DNA from: Ailurus styani
Taxonomy: Eukaryota; Chordata; Mammalia; Carnivora; Ailuridae
Direction: 5' to 3'
Assembly: GCA_002007465.1 (NCBI GenBank)
Contig: LNAC01000232.1
Coordinates: 3,464,711 to 3,528,710 of the forward strand
DNA length: 64,000 bases
In this document: positions 22,547-32,414 of the stretch, one piece after another
How positions within the stretch are numbered: the stretch's first letter is position 1
How the letters are laid out: the number at the start of each line of letters is the position of its first letter
Notes under the pieces: model-generated
What the model was told of the DNA's origin: nothing
Databases searched by the model: none
Seen by the model: only the letters and a program-made list of their open reading frames with translations
Translations under genes and position numbers: made by a program

Positions 22547-23159
22547 CTGGGCAGGATGCGAGTGGTCTCCTTGGTAACGCCTGGGAAACCTGCCTATGGG
22601 GATGGAGGGAAGTGGACTGGCCAGCGGTCAAGCAGGGTGGCACAGGCAGAGCTGGGCTAGGCTGCAGAGATCAAAAGCCTTTTGGGAGGGCCAAGCTTAT
22701 GGAATAGCCTGGGCTGCCTGTTGGCCATTGCCCAGGAAGCCAGAGTCCAGAGGCCCAGGGGAATTGGGGGCCTGCCTGGCGACACCAAGGCACCAATGCC
22801 CAGGAAGTGGGAGGAGATGGGGTTGAGAGTGGGAAGGGGGGAAGAATATAGCTTCTGGATGACAGATCCAGCTACAGGGTTTATTAAAAGATGCTTATCA
22901 GAGGTCATTACCCAGATCTTGCTGTTTTAGGAAATGAGCAGGTGCTGACGCCTGTGGGGGACCGGGCGGAGAGAAAAGAAGGTCTAGGAGAGGAAGGGAA
23001 GGAAATAGATAAGAGTCACTGGCAGGCAGGTGGGAGGCCTTGGCATTCTCTGTGCTCTCGCTGCAGTTGGGGGGTAGGGCCAGGCTCTGCACTGGGCTCT
23101 GGAACTAAGGTTCTCCTAGGGTGAGAGTTGGGGTTCCAGGGATGCTCTGATGGGAAGGG

Positions 23160-23400
23160 CCCATTCTGTTGTTTAACAAGCGCATACTAAGCATCAATGA
23201 AGGGCCAGACACTATCGCAGGCATGAGAATACAGTGGTATACAAAATAGATGAGGGTTTGCTGCCATGGCTGCCAGGAAGCTTCCCCTCTAGTGGAGAGG
23301 CAGATGGGAGGAAAAATGACAAATGAACAAAAATGAATCGGAATGTGATAATAAGTACTAACATGCTATGTGCTGGAGCCTCTTTATACCTATTACCTCA
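23160..23400 (+). repeat. L2-type ancient repeat
   Basis: The segment includes AAGCGCATACTAAGCATCAATGAAGGGCCAGACAC and CAGGAAGCTTCCCCTCTAGTGG, plus CTATGTGCTGGAGCCTCTTTATACC. These follow the common mammalian 'tactatgtgccaggca' repeat. The next SINE splits it from the 23620-23760 part. Confidence 0.55.
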
Positions 23401-23406
23401 TTTATT

Positions 23407-23618
23407 TTTTAAAAAGATTTTATTTATTATTTTAAAGCGAGAGAGCGTGTTCATGCGAGTGGAGGGAGGGGCAGAGGCAGAGGGAGAGAGAGAATCTCAA
23501 GCAGACTCTGCACTGAGCATGGAGCTGGACGCAGGGCCTGATCCCGTGACCCTGAGGTCATGACCTGAGCTGAAATCAAGAGTTGGCTGCTCAGTCAACT
23601 GAGCCACTCAGGCGCCCC
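23407..23618 (-). repeat. CAN-SINE, reverse orientation
   Basis: The element has the AAAAAGATTTTATTTATTATTT tail, the older GAGCGTGTTCATGCGAGTGG body, and a GAGCCACTCAGGCGCCCC head. The flanks (ACCTCATTTATTT and TATCTCATGTAATTT) are loosely duplicated. Confidence 0.88.
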
Positions 23619-23806
23619 TTATCTCATGTAATTTTTAAAACAACCTTGTGAAGTAAGTATGATTATTAACCCCATTTATGGATGGATAAACTGAAGCTTA
23701 GAGGTTAAGCAACTTGCTCCAGGTCAAATGGCTGAGATGAGGTGGAGCTGGGATTCTGGGCAAAATCTTTCTGAGTTTGGAGCTACTGTTCTTTCTTTTT
23801 TTGATA

Positions 23807-26343
23807 CAGGCATACTTAGGAGATATTGTGGGTTGTGCTGCAGATCTCTGCAATAAAGCGAATATTACAATAAAATGAGTCAAATGAATTGTTTGGTTTC
23901 CTAGTGCGTATGAAAGTTGTGTTTACACTACACTGTAGTCTATTAAGTGTGCAGTAGCATTCTGTCTAAAAAAAACAGTGTACATATCTTAATTAAAAAC
24001 ACTTTATTGCTAAAAAATGCTAAGCATCACCTGAGCTTTCAGTGAGTTGTGTTCTTGCTGGTGGAGGGTCTTGCCTTGGTGTTGATGGCTGCTGACTGCT
24101 CAGGGTGGTGGCTGCCGGAGGTTGGGGGTGATTGTGGCAGTTTCTTTCTTTTTTTAAAGATTTTATTTATTTGAGAGAGAGCATGAGTGGGGGGGGAGGG
24201 ACAGAGGGAGAGAATTTTCAAGCAGATACCTTGCTGAGCATGGAGCCTGACATAGGGCTCAAGCCCACGACCTGGGAGATCATGACCTAAAACCAAGAAT
24301 CAGACTCTTAACCAACTGAGCCAGCCAGGTGCCCCTGTGGCAGGTTCTTAAAATAAGATGACGATGAAGTTTGCTGCATCAATTAACTCTTCCTTTCACG
24401 AATGATTTTTCTGTAACACGCAATGTTCTTTGATAGCATTTTACCTACAGGAGAACCTTTTCCAAATTGGAGTCAGTCCTCTCAAACCCTGCCACTACTT
24501 TATCCACTAAGTTTATGTAATATTCGAAATCCTTTGTTGTCCTTTCAACAATCTCCACAGCGTCTCAAGAAACCACTTTGTTCATCTGTAAGAAGCAACT
24601 CCTCATCTGTTAAAGTTTTATCACAAGATTTCGGCAATTCAGTCCCATGTTCAGGCTCCACTTCTACTTCTAGTTTTCTTACTGTTTCCACCCCATCTGC
24701 ACTTACGTCCTCCACTGAAGTCTTGAACTTCTCAGAGGCATCCGTGATGGTTGGCATCAACTTGTTCCAAACTCCTGTTAATGCTGACATTTTGACCTCT
24801 TTCCATGAATCACAAATGTTCTTAATGTCATCTAGAATGGTGAATCCTTTCCAGAAGGTTTTCTATTGACTTTTCCCAGATCCATCAGAGGAATCACTAT
24901 CCATGGCAGTTATAGCTTTATGAAATGCATTTCTTAAATAATAAGACTTGAAAGTCAAAATGACTCTGATCCATGGGCTGCAGAGAGGAGGTTGTGTCAG
25001 CAGGCGTGAAAACAACATGAATCTCATTGTCCATCTCCATCAGAACTCTGCAGTGACCAGGTGCATTGTCAACAAACAGTAGTATTTTGAAAGCAATCTT
25101 TTTTCTGAGCAGTAGTCCTCAACAGTAAATTTAAAATATTCAGTAAACCATGTGGTAAACAGATGTGCTGTCATCTAGGCTTTGTTGTTCCATTTATACT
25201 GTGCGGGCAGAATAGATTTAGCCTAAGTCTTAAGGGCCCTAGGATTTTCAGAATAGTCAATGAGCATTGGCTTCAGCTTAAAGTCTCCAGTTGCATTAGT
25301 CTCTAACAAGAGAGTCAGCCTGTCCTTCGGAGCTTTGAAACCAGGCACTGACTTCTCCTCTCTAGCTATGCAAGTCCTAGTGGCATCTTCTCTAATAGAA
25401 GGCTGTTTTGTCTGCATGGAAAATCTGCTCTTGAGAGTGGCCACCTTCAAGAATGATCTTAGCTGGGTCTTCTGGATGCCTCGCTGCGGCTTCTACAGCA
25501 GCACCTGGGTCTTCTGGATGCCTCGCTGCGGCTTCTACAGCAGCACCTGCTGCTTCCCCTTGCACGTTTATGTTGTGGCGACGGCTTCTCTCCTCAAGCC
25601 TCATGAACCCCCCTCCGCTAGCTTCAAGCTTTTCTTCTCCAGCTTCCTCACCTCCCTCAGCCGTCACAGAACTGAAGAGTCAGGGCCTCGCTCTGGATGA
25701 GGCTTTGGTTTAAGAACATGTTGTGGTTGGTTTGATCTTCTGTTCAGACCACCAAAACTTTCTCCATATCCGCCATCAGACTGTTTTGCTTTCATATCAT
25801 TCGTGTTCACTGGTGTAGCACTTGTAATTTCCTTCGAGACCTTTTCTTTTGCACTCACAGCTTGGCTAACTGTTTGGCACAAGAGTTCTCACTTTCCCTA
25901 TCTCCCACCTTCTTCACTAAGTTTAATCACTGTTAGCTTTTGATTTAAAGTGAGAGGTGCAAGACTCTTCCTTGCACTTGAACACTTAAAGAGGCCAGTG
26001 CAGGGTTGTCAATTGGCCTAATTTCCCTATTGTTGTTGGAACAGTCAGAACACATACAACATTTATTGGTTAAGTTTGTTCTTATAGGGGCGTGGTTTGT
26101 GGCACCCTTGAACAATAACTGATCACAGATCACCATAATAAATATAATAATAATGCAAAAGTTTGAAATATTGCAAGAATTACCAAAATGTGACCCAGAG
26201 ACACGAAGTGAGCAAATACTGTTCGAAGAGGTGCTGGTGGACTGGTTGGATTCAGGGTTGCCACAAATCTTCAGTTTGCAAAAGGAACCCCTCAGTATCT
26301 GCAAATGCAATGAAGTGAAGCACTATAAAATGAGGTATGCCTG
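23807..26343 (-). mobile_element. Tigger1 (pogo/Tc1-mariner) DNA transposon, near full length, defunct
   Basis: The left end CAGGCATACTTAGGAGATATT and right end AAAATGAGGTATGCCTG are inverted repeats and sit between TA dinucleotides (23805-23806 and 26344-26345), the expected target duplication. The left arm continues CAATAAAGCGAATATTACAATAAAATGAGTC, as in Tigger1. The transposase reads on the minus strand in broken pieces: about 25882-25664 (N-terminal part), 25667-25392, 25450-25223 ([20 protein letters not shown], then [20 protein letters not shown], the DDE-domain region) and 24790-24545 ([14 protein letters not shown], then [16 protein letters not shown]-terminal). Stops and frameshifts make it inactive. 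It carries a nested CAN-SINE (24147-24335) and an in-frame 42-bp duplication at 25463-25546. Confidence 0.93.
24147..24335 (-). repeat. CAN-SINE nested in Tigger1, with TSD
   Basis: The element runs from TTTTTAAAGATTTTATTTATTTG to GCCAGCCAGGTGCCCC. It is flanked by TGTGGCAGTTTCTT (24133-24146) and TGTGGCAGGTTCTT (24336-24349). Its insertion postdates the Tigger1 copy. Confidence 0.93.
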
Positions 26344-26357
26344 TAACCTCTTTATTT

Positions 26358-27290
26358 AGACCAGTTTTAGATTTACAGGATTATTGCAAAATAGTATGAG
26401 GAGTTTCCAGATACCCCATGTCCAGTTTCTCCATTATTAACATTTTAGTATGGAAAATTTGTGACAAATAATGAACCAATATCCATACACAGTTATTAAC
26501 TAATGTCTATATTTTATTCAGATTTCCTTTGTTTTTCCAGTGTTCTTTTTCTGTACCAGGATCCCATCCAGGATATCATATTATATTTTTAGGTCCCATC
26601 TTATATATTTAGTTGTCATGTTTTCTTAGGCTCCTCTTGGTTTTGACAATTTCTTTTCTTTTTTTTTTAAGATTTTATTTATTTATTTGACAGAGGGAGA
26701 GAAACAGCAAGAGAGGGAACACAAGCAGGGGGAGTGAGAGAGGGAAAAGCAGGCCTCCCGCTGAGCAGGGAGCCCGATGTGGGGCTCGATCCCAGGACCC
26801 TGGGATCATGACCTGATGCTTAACAACTGAGCCACCCAGGCGCCCCGGTTTTGACAATTTCTTATGCTTTCTTTGTTTGTGATGACCTTGACAGTTTTGA
26901 GGATTACTGGTTAAGTGTCTTGTAGACTGCCCCTCTCCTGGGATTTCTCTGATGTTGTTCTCATGATTAGATTGCTATATAGGTTTTGGAGAGCGAGACT
27001 GTAGAGGTGAAGTGCCATTTTCATCACAGATCAACAATGCATGCAATCAACATGATTTATCCCTGGTAATGTTGATCTTGATCACTTGACTGAGGTAGTG
27101 CTTGTCTTATTTCTTCATTGTAAAGTTAAAGTTATACTTTTCTCCCCTTTCCATATTGCGCTCTTCGGAAGAAAGTCCCCATGCACAGCCCTCACTTAAG
27201 GGATGGGAGTTACACTCCACTTTCCTGAGGCCTGAGCACTACTTTACTCTGTCAACTATTTCTTTCGTTACCCAGTCAGTTACATTTGGA
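26358..27290 (-). repeat. L1M-type LINE remnant, interrupted by a SINE
   Basis: TTTTAGATTTACAGGATTATTGC, CTCCATTATTAACATTTTAGT, TGTACCAGGATCCCATCCAGG, AAGTGCCATTTTCATCACA and GATCTTGATCACTTGACTGAGG follow the order of an old L1M end in reverse. A SINE at 26656-26846 splits it. Confidence 0.7.
26656..26846 (-). repeat. CAN-SINE with perfect 17-bp TSD
   Basis: GGTTTTGACAATTTCTT occurs at 26639-26655 and again at 26847-26863, flanking a complete reverse-oriented element that ends GCCACCCAGGCGCCCC. The body is of the AACACAAGCAGGGGGAGTGAG type. Confidence 0.95.
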
Positions 27291-27561
27291 TAAGGGCGGT
27301 GAAAAAGAAGACTGTGGAGCTCCTGGGGCGAACTTGACTTGGTCTTGGGGTCTGGGAAGGTTTCCCTAGGGAAGTGATCTGAGGATGAGTAGGGCTTGGC
27401 TTAATGTTTCTAGAGGGGTGCTCCTGGCCTTTTGGGTGTGGAATTGCTCATTTAGCACTCCTGACCCCTGCCTGTTCAATGGCACTGGCCACCTTAAATG
27501 TCATTGTGACATAAAAAAAAAAAAAAAAGGAAAGAAAAGAAAAAAGGTCTCCCAAGGTTTT

Positions 27562-27782
27562 CTTTTCTTTTTTCTTTTAATTCCCATGTAGTTAATATAC
27601 AGTGCTACATTAGTTTCAGGTGTACAATATAATGATTCGACAATTCTATAATTACTTGGTGCTCATCAAGATAAGCGTACCCTTAATCCCCTTCACCTCT
27701 TCCACCCACCCCTCCACCCACCTCCCCTCTGGTAACCATCTGTTCTCTCAAGTTAAGGCCGCCCATAGTAAAAAAAAAAAAA
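27562..27782. repeat. Carnivore L1-derived fragment with poly(A)
   Basis: ATACAGTGCTACATTAGTTTC, GGTGTACAATATAATGATTCG and CTCATCAAGATAAGCGTACCC match a sequence I recall as abundant in carnivore L1 UTRs. It ends in a run of 15 A (27770-27784). Flanks GGTCTCCCAAGG and GCTCTCCCGAAA look like a diverged target duplication. Family and orientation are uncertain. Confidence 0.5.
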
Positions 27783-27794
27783 AAGCTCTCCCGA

Positions 27795-27983
27795 AATTTT
27801 TTAAAAAATATTTTTTATTTATTTGACAGAGAGAGACAGCAAGAGATAGAACACACGCAGGGAGAGAGGGAGAAGCAGGCTTCCCGCAGAGCAGGGAGCC
27901 CAATGAGGGGCTCGATCCCGGGCCCCTGGAACCATGACCTGAGCCGAAGGCAGACGTTTAACAACTGAGCCACCCAGGCGCCC
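27795..27983 (-). repeat. CAN-SINE (first of two side by side)
   Basis: A complete reverse element from TATTTTTTATTTATTTGACAG to GCCACCCAGGCGCCC. It is flanked by CTCTCCCGAAATTTTTT and TTCTCCCATATATTTTTT, so it shares its target site with the next element. Confidence 0.9.
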
Positions 27984-28001
27984 TGTTCTCCCATATATTT
28001 T

Positions 28002-28204
28002 TTTTTTAAGATTTATTTATTTATTTATTTGACAGAGAGAGAGAGAGAGAGAGATCACAAGTAGTCAGGGAGGCAGGCAAAGAGAGAGGAGGACGCAGGC
28101 TCCCTGCTGACAGGGAGCCCGATACGGGCCTCGATCCCAAGACGCTGAGATGATGACCTGAGCCGAAGGCAGAGGCTTTAACCCACTGAGCCACCCAGGC
28201 ACCC
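28002..28204 (-). repeat. CAN-SINE (second of two), mustelid-type body
   Basis: The body reads GAGATCACAAGTAGTCAGGGAGGCAGGCAAAGAG, the younger subtype. CTCCCATATATTTTT on the left and CTCCCATATTTTTAAA on the right form the target duplication. Confidence 0.92.
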
Positions 28205-29597
28205 TCTCCCATATTTTTAAAAGCACTCCAAGGGGGGCAGTGCCACCCCTAGTTGAGAGCATTGAGCTGGGTGTGGAGAGCAGCAGGGAGGCTGTTCCTG
28301 GCAGGGGGCCTGGCTTAGCCTGCCCCCCCCTCCTCCTGCCGTGCTTGAGGGCAGAGTTTAGAGTTGGCTCCTGCTAACTATGGGCGGTGGGGGGCATGAT
28401 CCCCGGCTGATGTCACCCTGACCCCCTGGGCCAAGGAGCTTTCAGCAGAAAATCATTAAGTGACCACTGCCATGTCTCTCTTCTGTGGTCACAGAGGCTG
28501 TCTGTGCAGGGCTGGGGCAGGAGCAGGAGAGAGGATCTTTTCTGGGATGCAGGAAAGGGTGAGGGAGGTATGTCTGCTGGCTTATCTGTGTGGCCTTCTT
28601 TGTCTCAGTTGCCCTGGAATGCCAGCCTGGCTGCTGGGGAGGCTGGGGAGGGGACCACAGCAAGGGAGAACATCGACAGAGGAGGTGTTGTCTTATGATA
28701 AGGGTGGTGCAGGTCCACTTGCTCCTGGCTTTCACCTTTGTATTTCCCCCAGTGGCTCACCCTGGCTTCTAGCCAGCATCCACTGAGAGGCAGATCTCCT
28801 CCAGGGGATTGGGATTGGGTCAGCCTAGAATGGGTGTCTGTCCCAGTGAGGGTGTCCATCCAGGTGCCTCTGGGAGTGAGGGGAGGAGCCACTTGGCCTT
28901 GATCAGAGTAAGTAAAACTGCAAGGATGCTCCAGGTGATGTACTTGGTGAGTTGGTATCCTCTTGGCGCCCAACATGGCACTGGGTATGGAGAACTGAGA
29001 TGTGAATACTGGGCTTTGGGTCTGCCCTTGAGGTGCTCACAGCCCAGCCTTATTTAATTCAGACATGTGTGCGTGTTCCCTTGAGTGCTGCGTCCCACCC
29101 AAGCTTTGAGGTCTTAGAGGCAGGAGGAGAGTCAGGTGAGCAGGGCCTTGGGCTCTTAACTCCATCTCTACCATCTCTACCTGGGAAACTATCAATAATT
29201 AATCTTGCCTCTGTCCGTCACAGGTGGCTCCCAGAGGGTGGACAGAGGCAGGGCCCTGGCTCCTGCGCGGTGATGTGCACCTGGCTTCTGGCCCCCGAGT
29301 CAGGGGCCGTCAGTCCTGATCTAGCCAGGCTTTCTCAGGTGGCTCGCTCTCAGCACACACACACAAACCCTGAAAGGTGGCCATAAATCAGCCAGGACAG
29401 GCCAAGGTTGCTCTGGTTTTCCCAGAGTGCTATCAAAGCCCCAGACCCTCACCCTGGGGCTCGGTACTTATTAAATTATTAAACTGTCAAGGAAGGGGAG
29501 AGCAGGAGGGACTGGATGGATGGCCGTATAGTAAAACAGAATGCGGAAGAATGGGCTGAGAAATGAAGCTGCAGGTGGTGCATATCTCTCTTCAAGA

Positions 29598-31606
29598 CAG
29601 AGATTTTGTTTCCTTTAGATATATCCCCAGAAGCAGATATCATTTGGTAGTTTTACTTTTAAATTTTTTGAGGAACCTACATACTGTTTTCCAAAATTGC
29701 TATACCAATTTGCATTCTCACCAACAGCGTACAAGAGTTCCCCTTTCTTCATGTCCTCATCAATATTTGTTATCTTTTTGATAAGAAACATCCTAACAGG
29801 TGTGAGGTGGTATCTCACTGTGGTTTTGATTTGCATTTCCCTGATGATTAGTGATGTTGAACACCTTTTCATGTACCTATTGGCCATTTGTATGTCTTCT
29901 TTGGAAAAATGACTCTTCAGGTCCTTTGTCCATTTTTAAATTGAGTTCCTATTATTATTTTTTTGCTTTTGAGTTGTAAGAGTTCAGTATATATTTTGGA
30001 GGTTAACCCCTCATCAGACATATGGTTTGCAATATTTCCTCCCATTCCTTAGGTTGCCTTTTTATTTGGTTGTATCCTTTTTTGTGCAGAAACTTTTTTG
30101 TTTGATATAGTCTTACTTGATTATTTTTTCTCTTTTGTTGCCTGTGCTTTGGGGATCTTATCCAAAAAATCACTGTCAAGACCAATGTCAAGTTTTCCCC
30201 ATGTTCCAGGATTTTATAGTTTCAGGTCTTATGTTTAGGTCTTTATTCCATTTTAGGTTGATCTTTGTATATGATGTGAGGTAAAGGTCCAGTTTAATTA
30301 TTTTATTTGTGGATACCCAGTTTTCCCAACACCATTTATCCCTTCCCCATTGTGTATTCTTGGCATCTTTCTTGAAAATTAGTTAACTATATATGCATAG
30401 GTTTATTTCTGCATTATTTTATTCTATTAATCTGTATATCTGCCAAATGGTATTTATGCCAATACCATACTGTTTTGATTACTATAGCTTTGTATTATAG
30501 TTTGAAACCAGGAAGTGCTATGCCTCCAGCTTTGTTCTTCTTGCTCACGATTTAGCTATTCAGCATCTTTTGTGGTTCTATACAAATTTTGAGATTGTAC
30601 TTTCCATTTTTATGAAAAATGTCATTGGAATTTTGATAGAGATTTCCTTGAATCTTTAGATTTTAATGATATATTTTAATGATATTAATTATTTCAATCC
30701 ATGAATATGGGATATCTTTGTGCTTATTTGTATCTTCTTCGGTTTCTTTCATCAGTGTTTTGTATTTTTCGGTATATAGATCTTTCACCTCCCTGGTTAA
30801 ATTTATCCCTAAGTATTTTATTATTTTTGATGTTATTGTAAATAGGTTTGCTTTCTTCGTTTTTGGGTAGTTTGTTGTTAGTGTATAGAAACACAATGGA
30901 CTTTTGTAGGCTGATTTTGTCTCCTGCAAGATTGATGAACTTGAATTCATCAATCTGACAGTTTTTTTGGTAGAGTCTTGAGGTTTTTCAAGATATAAGA
31001 TCATGTTATCTGCAAATAGAGACAGTTCTATTTCTGCCATTCTGATTTAGATGCCTTTTATTTATTTATTTTTCCCTTGCCTGAGTACCCTGGCTAGGAC
31101 TTCCCGTACAGTTTAACTTTTTTTTTTTTTAAGTAGGCTCTGCTCCCAGCATGGAGTCCAACTTGGGGCTTAAACTCACGATCCTGAGATCAAGACCTGA
31201 GCTGAGATCAAGAGTCAGATACTCAACTTAATGAGTCACCCACATGCCCCTCTGGCATTGTTTAAATACAAGTGGCAGGAGTGGGCCCCTCTGTCTTGTT
31301 CTTGATCTTAAAGGAAAAACTTTCAGCTTTTCACCTTTGAGTAAGAGGTTAGCTGTAAACATGTCATGTCATGTGAACATTTATTATGTTGAAGTACATT
31401 CCATATATACTTAATTTGTTGAGTGTGATGGAAAGATGTTGATTTTGTAAAATTCTTTTTATGCATCTGTTGAGATGATCATATGATTTTTTATCTTTTA
31501 TTTTGTTAATATGGTATATGATATTTATTAATTTACATATGCTACACAGTTTTTGTTGTTGTTGTTGTTATACAGTTCTTGTGTCCTAGGGATAAATCCC
31601 ACTTGA
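29598..31606 (-). mobile_element. L1 3' part (ORF2 C-terminus and 3' UTR), reverse orientation
   Basis: Read on the minus strand, the element goes from ORF2 near 31606 to the 3' UTR near 29600. Plus-strand landmarks are TTTGGTAGTTTTACTTTTAAA, AGTGATGTTGAACACCTTTTC, AGACCAATGTCAAGTTTTCCC, TTTTGATTACTATAGC, TTTGATAGAGATTTCCTTGAA, CTTTCACCTCCCTGGTTAAA and AGGGATAAATCCCACTTGATC. The minus-strand ORF piece at 31040-30663 includes KLIQKTKSAY-type L1 sequence broken by stops. A short CAN-SINE (31118-31250) interrupts it. It forms one side of an inverted L1 (see 31607-31873). Confidence 0.88.
31118..31250 (-). repeat. CAN-SINE (short older type) inside L1
   Basis: A T-rich tail is followed by AAGTAGGCTCTGCTCCCAGC, ACTCACGATCCTGAGATCAAG and GAGTCACCCACATGCCCC. 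L1 sequence resumes on both sides. Confidence 0.88.
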
Positions 31607-31873
31607 TCAACAAAGATCAGAATAGAAATAAGTAAAATAAAGACTAGAATGATAATAGAAAAGACCAGCAAAAGTAAAAGTTGGTTTTTTGAAAAGATAC
31701 ATAAAATTAACAAAATTTTAGCTAGACTAAGAAAAAGAGAGAAGACTCAAATAAATACAAAGGATCATAAGAAACTACTGTGAACAATAATTTGCCAACA
31801 AATTGGACAACCTAGAAGAAATGGATAAATTCATAGAAACATATGACCCACCAAGACTGAATCATGAAGAAGT
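31607..31873 (+). mobile_element. Inverted 5' segment of the same L1 (ORF2 middle), forward orientation
   Basis: AAGATCAGAATAGAAATAAG, ACCAGCAAAAGTAAAAGTTGG, AACAAAATTTTAGCTAGACTAAG and GAAGAAATGGATAAATTCATAG are sense L1 ORF2 upstream of the region in the neighbouring reverse part. The segment is joined tail to tail at about 31606, the arrangement produced by twin priming. It resumes at 32424-32455 after the nested insertion. Confidence 0.8.
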
Positions 31874-31882
31874 AGAAAATCT

Positions 31883-32414
31883 CAGCATCTCAATGTTTAT
31901 AGCAGCAATGTCCACAACAGCCAAACTATGGAAAGAGCCCTGATGTCCATTGACAGATAAACGGATAAAGAAGATGTGGTATATCTATACAATGGAATAT
32001 TACTCAGCCATAAAAAATTCGAAATGTTGCCATTTGCAATGACGTGGATGGAACTAGAAGATATGCTAAGCGAAATAAGTCAATCAGAGAAAGACAATTA
32101 TCATATGATCTCACTTATATGAGGAAACAGGATCATAGGGAAGGGAGGAAAAAATAAAACAAGACAAAATCAGAGAAGGAAACAAACCACAAGAGACTCT
32201 TAATCATAGGAAACGAACTGAGGGTCGCTGGAGGGGAGGGAGTGGGAGATGGGGTAACTGGGTGATGGGCATTAAGGAGAGCATGTGATGTAATGAGCAC
32301 TCTTTATTATATAAGCCTGAAGAATCACTGAACTCAGCCTCTGAAACTAATACCACATTATATGTTAAATAATTGAATTTAAACTAAGAATATAAATAAA
32401 AATAATTTAAAAAA
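31883..32414 (+). mobile_element. Younger 5'-truncated carnivore L1 3' end nested in the older L1
   Basis: The sequence is a typical carnivore L1 3' end: TTTATAGCAGCAATGTCCAC, GACGTGGATGGAACTAG, AGAGACTCTTAATCATAGGAA, GGGTAACTGGGTGATGGGCAT, TAATACCACATTATATGTTAA, then an A-rich end. AGAAAATCT occurs at 31874-31882 and 32415-32423, the target-site duplication. After it the older ORF2 resumes (GAACAGACCAATAATCAG). Confidence 0.9.

Larger units (their letters stand above)
18410..23806 (+). other. NEURL1: NEURL1 intron, proximal part
   Basis: The intron starts at the exon 1A donor. This part has a SINE (21818-21986) in an L1M remnant (21800-22140), MIR-like pieces near 19440-19530, 20280-20400 and 23640-23760, a LINE-like remnant (about 19720-20240), and an RFX-type palindrome (22531-22546). 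The stretches 18460-19430, 20400-21800 and 22140-23150 hold unique sequence in which I see no exon. Confidence 0.7.

Noticed and set aside
24423..25882. Possible novel gene in 24.4-25.9 kb
   Set aside because: The conserved frames are on the minus strand and are pieces of a Tigger1 transposase with stops and frameshifts inside terminal inverted repeats.
29615..31713. Several short conserved frames with L1 reverse transcriptase-like sequence
   Set aside because: They are decayed L1 ORF2 fragments, not host genes.
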